Shown here: piece after piece, positions 12,365 through 22,130 of the stretch
How positions within the stretch are numbered: the stretch's first letter is position 1
Layout: the number at the start of each line of letters is the position of its first letter
NCBI GenBank assembly: GCA_029851415.1
Contig: CM056742.1
Coordinates: forward strand, 89,642,748-89,706,747
Length of the DNA: 64,000 nt
Source of the DNA: Eretmocerus hayati
Taxonomy: Eukaryota; Arthropoda; Insecta; Hymenoptera; Aphelinidae
Direction: 5' to 3'
Made by a program: the position numbers and the translations under genes
The notes under the pieces: model-generated
Databases searched by the model: none
Seen by the model: only the letters and a program-made list of their open reading frames with translations
Told to the model about the DNA's origin: nothing

Positions 12365-15300
12365 AATAATCTGCATCACAGAAACATGGATAGAAGGGAA
12401 AGATGGTGACTGGGTAAACAGAAAACTAAAAGAGTATGATTGCATTTTAGTGGAAGCTAGCAGAGAAAAAAGGAAGGGAAGAGCCAGTGGAGGCATCTTG
12501 ATAGCCACTAAGAAGAACCTGAGGGCAGAGACAGAAGCATTAGGACAGGAGGTGATTAGAAGTGTGTTACGGATGGGGAAGGAGAAATGGAAAATCATCT
12601 TAGCATACATGAACAAGGAAAAGGACAACAATTGGAGAAAGATACAAATAGAAGTAGAAGAGATGAGAGAGGGTAATGTACTACTCCTAGGAGATATGAA
12701 TGCAAGGACAGGCAGGGAAGGAGGAGACATCATAGGAGATGGGTACAGAAAGTCGAGAGACAACACAGTCAATGCAGAAGGGCATAAAATGCTTAGAAAC
12801 TTGGAGGAACAAGGGTTGGAAATACTGAATGGCAACATAACAGGAGATGAGCAGGGTGAATATACCTACATAGGGCCCAGAGGAAACACCGTCATTGACT
12901 ATGCAATTACAAATTTAGAAGGAAAAGGGAAGATAGAGTCAATGAGAATAGGGGAGAGAACCAAATTAGACCACCTACCCATAGAAATAAGCCTAAAACA
13001 GGAAAGAAAGGAGGAAACGACCAAGAGAAGGATGGTGCAAATATGGGACGAGGAAGCCTGCATAAAGTTCAGGGAAGCACAGAAGAGTTGGGAAATAACG
13101 GAGAACTGGGAGGAACTCAAGAACAAAATTGAAAGAGCCACCAAGACAATAGAATTGGAGGATAAGGAAACAGACTCCCAAGAATGGTGGGATGAAGAAT
13201 GCTGGAAGAAAAAGATAGAAGTTCTGAAACTCTTCCAAGATACCAAAGAAGATAAAATAGATGGACGTGTATACTATGCAAAGAGGAGGGAGTACAGACG
13301 ACTCCTGGAAAAGAAGAAAAGGGAAGATGGAGAAAGGAAGGTGGAAGAGATGCTGAGAGATAAATCCGAGAAGAAATTCTGGAAAATGGTGAATGGGAGG
13401 AGGAAGAGGAGAGAAAACCTCGATAAGAGCATAAGGAAAGAGGAGTGGATGGAACATCTCAAGAATCAATTCAGAGGACAGGACAAAAAACCAGAAAGCA
13501 GAAGGACAAGAGACAGGAAGACATGGGATAAGGAAGGAGAAATCACGAAAGAGGAAATTGATGCAGCGATCAGAAAGTTGAAGAAGAAGAAAGCTAGTGG
13601 TCCGGATGGTATCAGGAACGAAGCGTGGATTAATGCCACAGAAGAAACTAAGGAAAGCCTGAGGGCCATATTGAACAGGATATGGAAAAAAGGAGAATTC
13701 CCAGAAGACTGGAAGAAAGGGAAGGTGATTCCTCTGCACAAGGGAGGAGATAGAAAGGAGACTGGGAACCACAGAGGGCTCACAATGATGGACACAGCAT
13801 ACAAGATATATGCGGAGATACTGAGGGCAAGACTGGAAAGAGAACTGGAAGACAAAGGGAAACTAAGAGATGAACAGATGGGATTCAGAAAAGGAAGAGG
13901 AACAATAGATGCAGTGTATACGCTCAAGAGAATCATAGGGAAAGAGATAGAGAATGAGAAAGGCAAGGCCTTCCTACTGTTTATAGACTTGAAAGGAGCC
14001 TTCGACAGAATAAAAAGAAGCTGCATATGGAGGAACCTTGAAAAACTGGAAGTGAGCGAGCAACTCAGAACAAGGATTGAGGAGATATATGAAGAAACTA
14101 AATGTGCTATAGTGATTGATGGGGAAGAAATAGGCGAATTTTACACCACAGAAGGGGTAAGACAAGGATGCCCTCTGAGCCCAATCCTGTTCAATGTTGG
14201 ACTGGCTGATCTATTTGAAAGGATGGAAAGAGTACAAGAGGGAGGTTGTAGGATAGGAAAGAAGCTGAAAATATGGGGTCTAAGCTATGCAGATGACATC
14301 TGCCTGGTATCAAATAATGAAGAAGGGCTCAAAGAGTTACTTAGGAAAGCAGGCAGATATGTGAAAGAAAAAGGACTGGAGATAAATGTGACTAAGACCA
14401 AGATTATGATTTGTAGGAAAGGAAAGGGAAGAGAGAAAAAATATAGATTCATACTGGATGGGGAAGAGATTGAACAAGTAAAAGAGTTTAAATACTTAGG
14501 ATATGTCCTGAGGAAAAATAATGGAGATGAAAGCCATGTAAGACATATCACAAAGAAAGCCAATGCAGCGTTAGGAAAGGTATGGAGCCTGGGAGAGAAG
14601 CTCTTCAAGAATGAATGGAAGAAAAGAATGAAACTCCTTGACACATTGATAGTGAGTATAATGATGTATGGGGTGGAAATATGGGGATGGAAAGAATGGG
14701 AGGAAATAGAGAATACACAGATCAAATACATCAAGTGGGTCCTTAAACTGGACAGACAAACCCCAAGATACCTCATACTAAATGAAGTAGGTAGAGACAA
14801 AATAGCAATAAAAGCTGGTACTAGATGCTTGAGATATGAAGAGAAATTAAGTAAAGAAAAAGAGGGAGAGATTAGGAATGAGCTATGGAAAGACCTAAAA
14901 GAAGGCAGGGCAGATAAACTGCTACAGAAAAAAAGAGAAGAATGGTTCAACGACAAAGGGTGGTCAGAGAATGAGTTGGAGCGAAGAATGCTGGACAGGG
15001 AAGAAATGTACAGGATCACAGAGAGAAGTAAGAGAGATCAAGACAGGCAATTAGCCATTAGTAAGGTAAGAGAATCCACATACTGCAATGAATTGAAGAA
15101 ATGGCTGCTAGAGGAAAGAATGGAGAGATATGTGGATTCGGAGGAGAAAAAAGTAAGGGATAATCTATGCACGATAGCTAGATTTAGATTGGGAAATGAG
15201 GCAAGACATAATCAGTATTGGAGAGATGAAGAATATAGAAAGTGTAGAATGTGTAAAAAAGCCCCTGAAACAATGAGACACATCTTTGAAGAATGTGAGG

Positions 15301-15464
15301 AGACAAAAATATTAGGCCCCTGGGAAGAAAGTCTTAAAGGAGACTGGAATAAATTAGGCTGGCTAAAAGGAGTTGAATGGAAAAGAAAGAGGAAAGAAAG
15401 TGAAGAAAGATGTAGCAGGATGAACGAAGCAGACGACAGGGAAACAAGGAAAGATGGAACATAG
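12192..15464 (+). CDS. LINE ORF2: endonuclease-reverse transcriptase
   Basis: The frame is open from 12192 to the stop at 15464. The endonuclease begins RVVAWNIAGLKT, encoded from 12291, and no in-frame ATG precedes it. Counting residues from the codon at 12318, the endonuclease motifs are ITETW (about 20), LLGDMNARTG (about 122) and LDHLPI (about 216; the usual Ser before DH is Leu). RT motif A is FIDLKGAFD (about 555), then VRQGCPLSPILFN, then YADD (about 656). A CRMC-x8-H-x4-C knuckle lies at about 975. The protein nicks target DNA and primes reverse transcription from the nick. All catalytic residues I can check are present, so it may be active. Because the conserved N terminus overlaps ORF1, expression probably needs a +1 shift from ORF1 or non-AUG re-initiation. 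Confidence 0.93.
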   Translation, partial: TDRSGNGASEKTNPFRLAGHGRQTEGKRERIKTRVVAWNIAGLKTLSSRQWDYLKGFEIICITETWIEGKDGDWVNRKLKEYDCILVEASREKRKGRASGGILIATKKNLRAETEALGQEVIRSVLRMGKEKWKIILAYMNKEKDNNWRKIQIEVEEMREGNVLLLGDMNARTGREGGDIIGDGYRKSRDNTVNAEGHKMLRNLEEQGLEILNGNITGDEQGEYTYIGPRGNTVIDYAITNLEGKGKIESMRIGERTKLDHLPIEISLKQERKEETTKRRMVQIWDEEACIKFREAQKSWEITENWEELKNKIERATKTIELEDKETDSQEWWDEECWKKKIEVLKLFQDTKEDKIDGRVYYAKRREYRRLLEKKKREDGERKVEEMLRDKSEKKFWKMVNGRRKRRENLDKSIRKEEWMEHLKNQFRGQDKKPESRRTRDRKTWDKEGEITKEEIDAAIRKLKKKKASGPDGIRNEAWINATEETKESLRAILNRIWKKGEFPEDWKKGKVIPLHKGGDRKETGNHRGLTMMDTAYKIYAEILRARLERELEDKGKLRDEQMGFRKGRGTIDAVYTLKRIIGKEIENEKGKAFLLFIDLKGAFDRIKRSCIWRNLEKLEVSEQLRTRIEEIYEETKCAIVIDGEEIGEFYTTEGVRQGCPLSPILFNVGLADLFERMERVQEGGCRIGKKLKIWGLSYADDICLVSNNEEGLKELLRKAGRYVKEKGLEINVTKTKIMICRKGKGREKKYRFILDGEEIEQVKEFKYLGYVLRKNNGDESHVRHITKKANAALGKVWSLGEKLFKNEWKKRMKLLDTLIVSIMMYGVEIWGWKEWEEIENTQIKYIKWVLKLDRQTPRYLILNEVGRDKIAIKAGTRCLRYEEKLSKEKEGEIRNELWKDLKEGRADKLLQKKREEWFNDKGWSENELERRMLDREEMYRITERSKRDQDRQLAISKVRESTYCNELKKWLLEERMERYVDSEEKKVRDNLCTIARFRLGNEARHNQYWRDEEYRKCRMCKKAPETMRHIFEECEETKILGPWEESLKGDWNKLGWLKGVEWKRKRKESEERCSRMNEADDRETRKDGT

Positions 15465-15583
15465 GAGAGGAACCGGAACGGGGACGCGCGAACCCGCAGC
15501 GACGCGCATGTGATGGCACAGCAGGCCGACAAGAGCACGTGCTAAGTAAAGTTTACCTGAAAGCAAAGATCCTGTTAGAAAAA

Positions 15584-16258
15584 ATGCAGAAAGAAAGAGA
15601 AGAAAGGAAAGAAGAAGAAAACAGAAGGATCAGAAGAATGGAAGAGAGATTGGAAAGAATGCAGGAAGAGAACAGGAGTTTGGCAGAAAAGTTTGAGAAA
15701 TTAGAAGCAGAGAGGTTATGTAATATGCCGCAACAAAGCAGGGAGGGAAGTTCTGAAAGTGAAAGTGAGAGTGAGAGAGAAGAAGAAGAAGAAGAGGAAG
15801 ATATGATATATAATACCGACCCACACATGGTGGTGCTAAGGAAAGGGGTGGCATATAGAGGAAAGAGGGTGGAGAGATGGACCCAAGAAATAGTTGGAAG
15901 AAGCGAAGGAGACAACACCTGGTGGATAGAAGGGCTGCAGAAGAAAGGTGGTCAACAACCCCCAAGGGCCTGGGTGTTCAAGGCATTCAACCCCATCCTG
16001 ATAGAAAAATTGTGGATGTCGATGGAAAAGATAGGACCAAAAGAGTTCATAGTTGAAGCATTCAAAGGTGTACAGAGAAGATGGGATGAAAGAAAAAAGG
16101 AGCTGGCTATAGGAAGAATAAAAGCAAGAAATTTTGAAGTGGAAAGAATAGGAGATATAGTATACGCTGAGAAAGGAAATGTATTATATAGAATGAAATG
16201 GAACAGCAACCTTGGAAAGTTTGTGGGCATGCTGAAAAGCGAGGTGAGGAAAGGATAG
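15584..16258 (+). CDS. LINE ORF3: coiled-coil protein of unknown function
   Basis: 224 residues from the first in-frame ATG. The frame is open back to 15416, so it overlaps the end of ORF2 in another frame, and a frameshift extension of ORF2 cannot be excluded. Residues 1-50 are a dense Glu/Arg/Lys heptad helix (EERLERMQEENRSLAEKFEK), predicted coiled coil. An acidic Ser/Glu run follows (about 65-85), then a compact domain of about 140 residues with conserved-looking Trp, Gly and aromatic positions (YRGKRVERW, TWWIEGLQKKGG, RAWVFKAFNP). I do not recognise the domain. Canonical Jockey, R1 and I elements have two ORFs, so this is an extra reading frame kept intact in a young copy. Confidence 0.7.
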   Translation: MQKEREERKEEENRRIRRMEERLERMQEENRSLAEKFEKLEAERLCNMPQQSREGSSESESESEREEEEEEEDMIYNTDPHMVVLRKGVAYRGKRVERWTQEIVGRSEGDNTWWIEGLQKKGGQQPPRAWVFKAFNPILIEKLWMSMEKIGPKEFIVEAFKGVQRRWDERKKELAIGRIKARNFEVERIGDIVYAEKGNVLYRMKWNSNLGKFVGMLKSEVRKG

Positions 16259-16532
16259 AAATGCAAGACAGGATGTAGGAAAGAGGGAGACACGAGCCAA
16301 GCAGAAGGAAAGAAAGGATGCAAGCAGAGACGAACAAAATGACAAAGAAGCCTTATGCTTATACTTTCTTATTTTTCTTATCTTTGTACAAAAAAGTTTG
16401 TTTATTTTAAGTTATGAAAGTGCCAATTAGTACAAAGAAATTGAGATTATATTTTCATATTTGATTTGATGCGATTAAAGATGTAAGTTTAAATTGTAAG
16501 CTAATTATAACCATTCTGGTTCAATAAATCAA

Positions 16533-16551
16533 TAATAATAATGCAGCACCC
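16533..16551 (+). repeat. Target-site duplication, right copy
   Basis: Exact repeat of 10959-10977, immediately after the LINE tail. It marks the 3' boundary of the insertion. Confidence 0.85.
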
Positions 16552-18449
16552 AGGATTCCAATTTTGGTTCTCTTCTCGCGATGTGATTCGATTGTTTGAC
16601 ATGTTTATTTTAGTTTTTATTCGAAAAAGAAAATTCTCATTCCCGGTGAACATCCCGTAACGAGGTTGAAGAATGGTCGGGACAATACTGTACTTTGATG
16701 GAAATTTCGGTGCTGACGCTAATAGTATACGCGTGAATGCGAATATAACAGTGCGTGAACCCGGCATTCCGACCCTTAATCTTTATAAATAAAACGGAAA
16801 AGGAGAGAACGAATCGGTTTGGAAGCTTATTCCCAAAATAAGGGTTCCGACTCCTATGTTACTGCGATGTTCTTGGGGTATTCTGGATTACGACGAGTGC
16901 GCTGGAGTGGCTTTGTGTAGTTACTGTCATCATTCAATCTGGCCTACAGTCTTTTCTGCTGATACGCGTCTTGTCTTGTCAGTAGGTGACCGCGAAAGAT
17001 GACTTTTAGGTAGTTTACCAAAGGCCCAACGCGATTTTTCAAAAGTGAGCAGGCTGTAACTAAAACATTCATGTCTCGATTACTTTGCGGGTATGACATA
17101 TCCGTCTACTTATCTCATATTTTGAGAAAATGTTTGATTCGGAGGTGTGCGCTGATTTGGCTGTGATATCGGCTTTTTATTAGTCGTGGAATCGGGTTCC
17201 GTGGACAACTTTTTCTGGCTATTGTTTACAGAACTGATGAATTACCTTGTGCGAAGCGGGGAATATAGCATGAGCTCTCGAAGTTAAAAAAAAAGATGAA
17301 TCGAATCTCGTTTAGACGATCCGTGTTTCTGTGAGAAGCTAATGAGAAATATTTGCACTCCGATGGTAAGCTAGCGAAGCCTCTTAACGCGATGAAGTCG
17401 CGTATTCCTTGATTTCTACATTATATATGGCTGAAATACGAACCACATAACACCACCGTATACCCCAAAAATTGAAATGAGACTCATGAGTCGTGGAAAT
17501 TCGCCTTAAATTATGGAAGAATCAATGATAGCATTCATCTCAAAGTCGAGTCAGGCGAAATATTCCGTTCACGCTTTCTCTTTTACATTCAATCTGATCA
17601 ACTTTTGATCTTCTACCAGTTGTAGAGAATCATTCTGAAAAGAGTCCAGTGATTTGGCATCTCGATCTTTCCGCTCTTATCCGATTTAGAGGCTTTTTAA
17701 GCGAAAATCGCTTGAATCTCGTATTTTAATAGTCAAATATCTTTTCCCACCAAGGTCTCACGGGGATGTTGGTCACCTAGCATACACTTATTTTGACTCA
17801 ATCTATGAATTGATTGTTACCAATTTTCCATTTTATCCCTGCAACCCTCAACAATCCCCGATTAATCGAAATTTTCCCCAAAGTTCTATTTTGATCGTCC
17901 TCAACCCAACTGTATCAAATTCTTGTCTCAACCAAATGATAGATTTCGCTGGAGGAAAAAAAACCCCAGTTTAGATGCTCCAAATTCTGCCTATAAGCCC
18001 CCAAGAAAAAAAAATAACTTGAAATATAGTGAAACGTTTTCTTAAATATCCATTTCTCTCCCTTATTTTCCCTACAAGTAAATTACCAAACTCTCAATGA
18101 CCCGAACCGGTATTATTTCATCGTTTTGCATCGACTGGTTGATGCCGGATTTTAGCTGAACTTGCAAACCATTATTAAAATCAAGTTTCTTCTTTGAAAA
18201 ATCGAAATGTTCACAGAAAATTTCATGTTGATCACCCTGAACAGTATCAAAATTCTCTCCTAATCTAACGATTCATATTGTTGAGGAAACAATAGTTTAG
18301 ATGACTGACATATAATGGCACACTAATTGATGAGTGAAGAAAATTTGGAGGCTTGGAAATTATCGATCGTTGAATGTATGATGAATTATAGGAGGAATAT
18401 TTTATAAAAAACCAGTAGAATTTTTATAGAAAATGGAATCAATAAATAG
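16552..18449. other. No gene recognised
   Basis: AT-rich sequence with no long frame, no domain and no convincing splice-bounded exon. No tandem repeat was noticed. Confidence 0.5.
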
Positions 18450-19017
18450 ATCCCAGCTAGGATGAAACGTTTCTGAAACGTACGAAATTTGGTTGCGGCG
18501 GCAACCTGGGAACCTTTCGTTGGGCGTTTCTGTATCGTTGCAGGAACGTTGTGGCACCGGCGAAATGTCCGCAAGCGAATCGTTTCCTTTGAGTTTCACT
18601 AACGTTGTCGGAACGTTTCCCCGATAAACTAACAAATTCGAATTGTTTATTTAAAAATTCAACTTTTGCGTAATCGACCCACGGCCTGCAGAACGGCCGT
18701 TTTTCCCACTCCCAAGTGTTAGGGCGCCTAGACAAAGTTCGGAGTGAGCTCAAAAATGAGTGTGAACAAATGATGCGTGAGCAACAATTTGTTTAACAAT
18801 TTTTTATTTATTTAACAAAAATTGTCTAAGTTCGTTTTCGTTGCGATGAAACGTTTCGACAACCCTGACGAAACTCTAGAGAAACGGTTCGCTTGCGGAC
18901 ATTTCGCTGGTGCCACAACGTTCCTGTAACGGTACAGAAACGCCAAACGAAAGGTTCCCAGGTTGCCGCCGCAACCAAATGTCGTACGTTTCAGAAACTT
19001 TTCGTCCTAGCTGGGAT
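18450..19017. mobile_element. Foldback / long-TIR non-autonomous DNA element
   Basis: Two inverted arms of about 171 bp (18450-18620 and 18846-19017) surround an AT-rich centre of about 225 bp. The outer ends read ATCCCAGCTAGGATGAAAC on the left and its near-perfect reverse complement on the right. The arms stay similar throughout, including the CGAACCxxTTCGCTTGCGGAC region, with scattered substitutions. There is no coding capacity. Flanking duplications are not clear: the left flank is AATAAATAG and the right flank GGGTGCGAA. Long inverted arms fit a foldback or MITE-like element. An inverted duplication of unique sequence is the alternative. Confidence 0.8.
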
Positions 19018-19999
19018 GGGTGCGAAAGGAGAATTATTGAATTGAGGGTTATGAGATTTGAATAATTATTTACAAAATCTGGGAAGGCAAAAGCCGATGA
19101 GGTAAACTCAAGGAGACGAAGAAGAGGGGGGGGGGGAACATACACGCATATACATTAGGTTGTCCGTTTTCCCAAGTTTCTCTAATCTCCCATGCCAACC
19201 CCCACGACCTAAACATTTAGTGAGATATTGCGGGAGAAAATAAAATTTTCGGGGATTTGAGTGAAGTTTAAGTGCCGTTCTACCTGGAGCGTTTTTATTT
19301 GAAATGTGTACCCTCCTAAATGAAAATTCAAGTCAATGATTCGTTCGTGCCGCGCATGCATTCCGTTTTCACGTCCTTGATTATGTTTCCAATCGATGGC
19401 TGGTGCAAATTTCTTCAAAATGACCACCTGACACATCCAATTAGATACAGTAGAACCGAGAATAGCCCACTCCTTTGCATATTATCCACCTGAAGAACAT
19501 GAAACTAACTGAAAACGCCCGTTTTTTTGTTTTTGTCGGATCTTCAAGTCTAGTAGAAAATCCTGATGATTAGGGGTAAGACTGAGCATGGATTTTGTTT
19601 CTATGTTCAAAAATACATCAAAAACAGACCGACTCAAAATTCGCATTTTTATGACTCTTTGAGGAAAACCCTGTTTCACGGATTTGGTACCTTGAATTTC
19701 CCAGATTCGGAAATAGCGATAACTTGCGTTCTACTTCATCAAGGTGCCGGTTATAATTAGATAACGCGTAGAGAAAGCCTTCTGCTAACCTCTTTCAGCA
19801 GTGTATTTTTATTGGTGTACTAACTCTGTGTTTTACTACTGAAATGATTCAAGATGAAATCTTCCGCTTCTATCCTTTACATTTGAATTTTCATAATACG
19901 CAGATTCGAAAAAGAAAATTTTCTTTATTTCAGGCTACGTGTTGTGGATTGGAATTCATGCATTGATTTCACCACTGAAGATAAAATTTCTTTTCTTAG
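19018..19999. other. No gene recognised upstream of the JmjC gene
   Basis: AT-rich sequence that may contain promoter or earlier exons of the next gene, but I could not define any. A poly-G run of about 10 bases lies near 19128. Confidence 0.4.
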
Positions 20000-20233
20000 T
20001 CTAGGAGTAAGCATATCTGGACAGACTTCCCTGAAGATCAACTTGAAGATTTATTTCAACTTGAAGATTATTTCCATCTCGAAGATAATATGCCTATCGA
20101 AGCTGAAGAGACTGTTCCACTGAAGGGTGATTATTTTGAAATTGTCAAGTCCCATGATAGCTCAAACCTATCCGCAGCATTAGCCGACATGAAATGTTAC
20201 AGTGAAACATTTCAAAAACACCCCATTCACAAG
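20000..20233 (+). CDS. JmjC-finger gene, upstream exon
   Basis: An open block of 78 codons between a pyrimidine-rich acceptor (TTTCTTTTCTTAG, ending 19999) and a GTAAGA donor at 20234. It ends in phase 0 and joins in phase to the exon at 20358. The encoded segment starts with a Leu-Glu-Asp repeat (QLEDLF, QLEDYF, HLEDN) and continues KGDYFEIVKSHDSSNLSAAL. It has no JmjN signature that I can recognise. The true start codon must lie upstream, or this exon may begin elsewhere. Confidence 0.6.
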
Positions 20234-20357
20234 GTAAGATTCCACGAATAGTTTGACCATTAGTTTTGATTTCATGAGATGTTAAATAGTGTTCGTTGGT
20301 TGGTCGCGATCTCTTTCTTTGGGTGACTGATATTTTTATTCTTTCAATTTGTTGCAG

Positions 20358-21578
20358 TACGTTACTCCTCTGCCAAATCTTGCTCTCGAGAACTATCGCT
20401 CGTTTTTGGACAAATTATGGACTTCTCCACATGTGAGGTGGTTCAGTCTGATAAAACATGAATTGGTATCCGCTGACAAGAACATTCCTCCAGCGGTCGT
20501 TTATGAGCAAGTTATTGAGGATAAAGCTCCTCCCGGCCTTGATGCCAATGACATATTCTGGATTAGTCCTTCACAATACGATGGCCCCACGACCACCGAA
20601 GCCGTTTCTCAACAGATTGATAGTCATCTTGCTGAACTCGCTGCTGGCAAATGGGTCCCATATCTAGTCAATATTACCGCCGCGGCGTTTGGTCTTGGCC
20701 CAAATGGTAAGCCGCTTTTTACTAAAACCGAATTGGATGAATTCGTGCTACATTTAGACATTAAGCGCAACCCAAACAACGCAAAACGGCCGGGTATAAA
20801 CATTCCAACTTTTAATATCGGGACCGAGGGTTCTTTTTCATCTACTCATACAGAGGATGGGTGTTGTTCAAGCGGTAATCTTCTGAAGGGTGGTGCTGTG
20901 AAAGCTTTTTATGGGATGCGTCCTCAGCATTATCCTCTATTCAATGCTAAATTAGTAGAATTTTTGACCAAGTGTCCAACTTCCTCAGGCGAGGTACTCA
21001 ATTGCTCGGACCCTTTGCAGCACAAAGATTGGATCGTACCCACTTTCCAGATAAAAATTTGGGGCATTTCTTTTGAAATAATACTTCTACTTCCGGGTAT
21101 GTTTATTTATCTTGATGAGCTTGTGATTCATTTTGCCATGAACTTTGGACGTAATTGGTGCGTGGCTACCAACATTGGGACCCCTTCCTGGAACCGTATT
21201 TACTATTTCTTTGTTGGGTGCAAATGTGACCATAATGGTAATAGGCCTGTTGCCGGCAACAACAACTGCGCCGATCTTCGTGCAAAATTGCTGTATTGCC
21301 CTGTGAAGCATTGCCGCGTGATGTGCCTCACGGAGGAAGCTATGAAGCAACACGAGGCTGACCATACTGCCCTCATTCTTCCACCTCGTTGTGTTCATTT
21401 TCAGAGGCGTTTCGCTAATGATCGAACGATGGTCAAGCACTCCAAAGAATGTTATGTGGGTAATCTGAGTGATCCCTGCCCCAAGTATTCGGGACGTTTC
21501 ATTCGATTCTGCTTTGAGGCTCATAAGCTGGTTTGCTCATCGCCTCTGATCTGTGTCTGCAGAAAAAATCTGCGGTAA
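20358..21578 (+). CDS. JmjC-domain protein exon (KDM4-like fold) with Cys/His fingers; frameshifted at its end
   Basis: The exon follows a TTGTTGCAG acceptor. Residue numbers here include three intron-encoded codons. A JmjC domain spans about 148-282. Its iron ligands are H167 and E169 in SSTHTEDG and H261 in VIHFAMNFGRNW, which matches the HxD/E...H layout and the YHAGFNHG region of KDM4 enzymes. K185 in KAFYGM sits where KDM4 has its 2-oxoglutarate lysine. The family carries out Fe(II)/2-oxoglutarate hydroxylation, often histone demethylation. Past residue 315 come irregular Cys/His modules: CPVKHC..H..H, CVHFQRRF..KHSKEC, CPKYSGRF..HKLVC. The frame stops at 21578, in the middle of the next module, after a six-A run at 21563-21568. 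One base less would continue the finger into the following frame. Substrate and activity are unknown. Confidence 0.75.
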   Translation, partial: YVTPLPNLALENYRSFLDKLWTSPHVRWFSLIKHELVSADKNIPPAVVYEQVIEDKAPPGLDANDIFWISPSQYDGPTTTEAVSQQIDSHLAELAAGKWVPYLVNITAAAFGLGPNGKPLFTKTELDEFVLHLDIKRNPNNAKRPGINIPTFNIGTEGSFSSTHTEDGCCSSGNLLKGGAVKAFYGMRPQHYPLFNAKLVEFLTKCPTSSGEVLNCSDPLQHKDWIVPTFQIKIWGISFEIILLLPGMFIYLDELVIHFAMNFGRNWCVATNIGTPSWNRIYYFFVGCKCDHNGNRPVAGNNNCADLRAKLLYCPVKHCRVMCLTEEAMKQHEADHTALILPPRCVHFQRRFANDRTMVKHSKECYVGNLSDPCPKYSGRFIRFCFEAHKLVCSSPLICVCRKNLR

Positions 21579-22130
21579 TTCTGGCACTCTGGAGCGACAC
21601 CAGATATCTTGCAAAGAGTTCGCGAAGACACGACCTCTGTTGACTGCGAGCAAACTTGCGGTATTTGGGACTGGTAAATTGAGCCTCTCTCGGCCATCTG
21701 TTTCGCGGCGACCATCCGAATCCACCGCTGAGCGAATTAGTTTCCCTCAAGCGCTTCGTGTCTCCCCCGATTTGACCGATGTTTTGGCTCTGCCCGATGT
21801 TGCGGACGCTTCTCCTGCAAATGTCCGTGCTGTTCGTTATCACGAAGACACTCAGACTTCCACGAGTTCTTTGAAAAACCCTTCGTTCGCGGATGACCTT
21901 GGTCCTTTGTCATTTTTAGCTCTTGAGGCGCATGAAACCCCAGCAACGAGTGTTGAGCAGCAACCTGATTTCGCTGACTCTCAAGATTTTGCTCTCGATC
22001 CCGTGATGCCTCATTTACAGGCTACTTTTTCCGGGTTAGATGTGCATATTGACTGCCCTAAACATTCGATTGACAATCCAACATGCGATCTGTGCCCTAG
22101 ATGTTTTGCTGACTTGACCATCAGTGACCA
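21553..22130 (+). pseudogene. Continuation of the JmjC-finger gene in the shifted frame, up to the transposon
   Basis: This frame begins inside the Cys/His module interrupted at 21578, with KICGNSGTLERHQISC, and runs on for about 190 codons. It has a Ser/Thr/Pro/Asp-rich linker and then a Cys-rich stretch (HIDCPKH, CDLCPRC) that meets the transposon at 22131. Because the finger is completed only when the two frames are read together, this is the same gene and not a new one. The single-base difference lies in an A homopolymer, so it may be a real mutation or a sequencing error. Confidence 0.7.

Larger units (their letters stand above)
10978..16532 (+). mobile_element. Full-length non-LTR retrotransposon (LINE, Jockey/I-like) with three ORFs
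   Basis: The unit is about 5.55 kb, flanked by a 12-19 bp target-site duplication. It has a 5' leader of about 255 bp, ORF1 at 11234-12364, ORF2 at 12192-15464 and ORF3 at 15584-16258. The 3' UTR has AATAAA at about 16523 and a short TAA-type tail rather than poly(A), as in I-like elements. ORF2 carries an APE-type endonuclease, a reverse transcriptase with YADD and a C-terminal CCHC knuckle, the order known from Jockey, R1 and I families. The long ORFs are uninterrupted, so the insertion is young. The coding strand is strikingly purine-rich (AGA, AGG, GAA, GAG, AAA codons). Clade assignment needs a phylogeny. Confidence 0.92.

Noticed and set aside
11326..16337. Many long minus-strand frames opposite the LINE
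   Set aside because: They result from the purine-rich coding strand, whose complement lacks stop codons. Their translations are Ser/Leu/Phe-rich low complexity.
19120..19140. G-run as a regulatory or quadruplex site
   Set aside because: A single homopolymer run without the four-tract pattern. No supported function.
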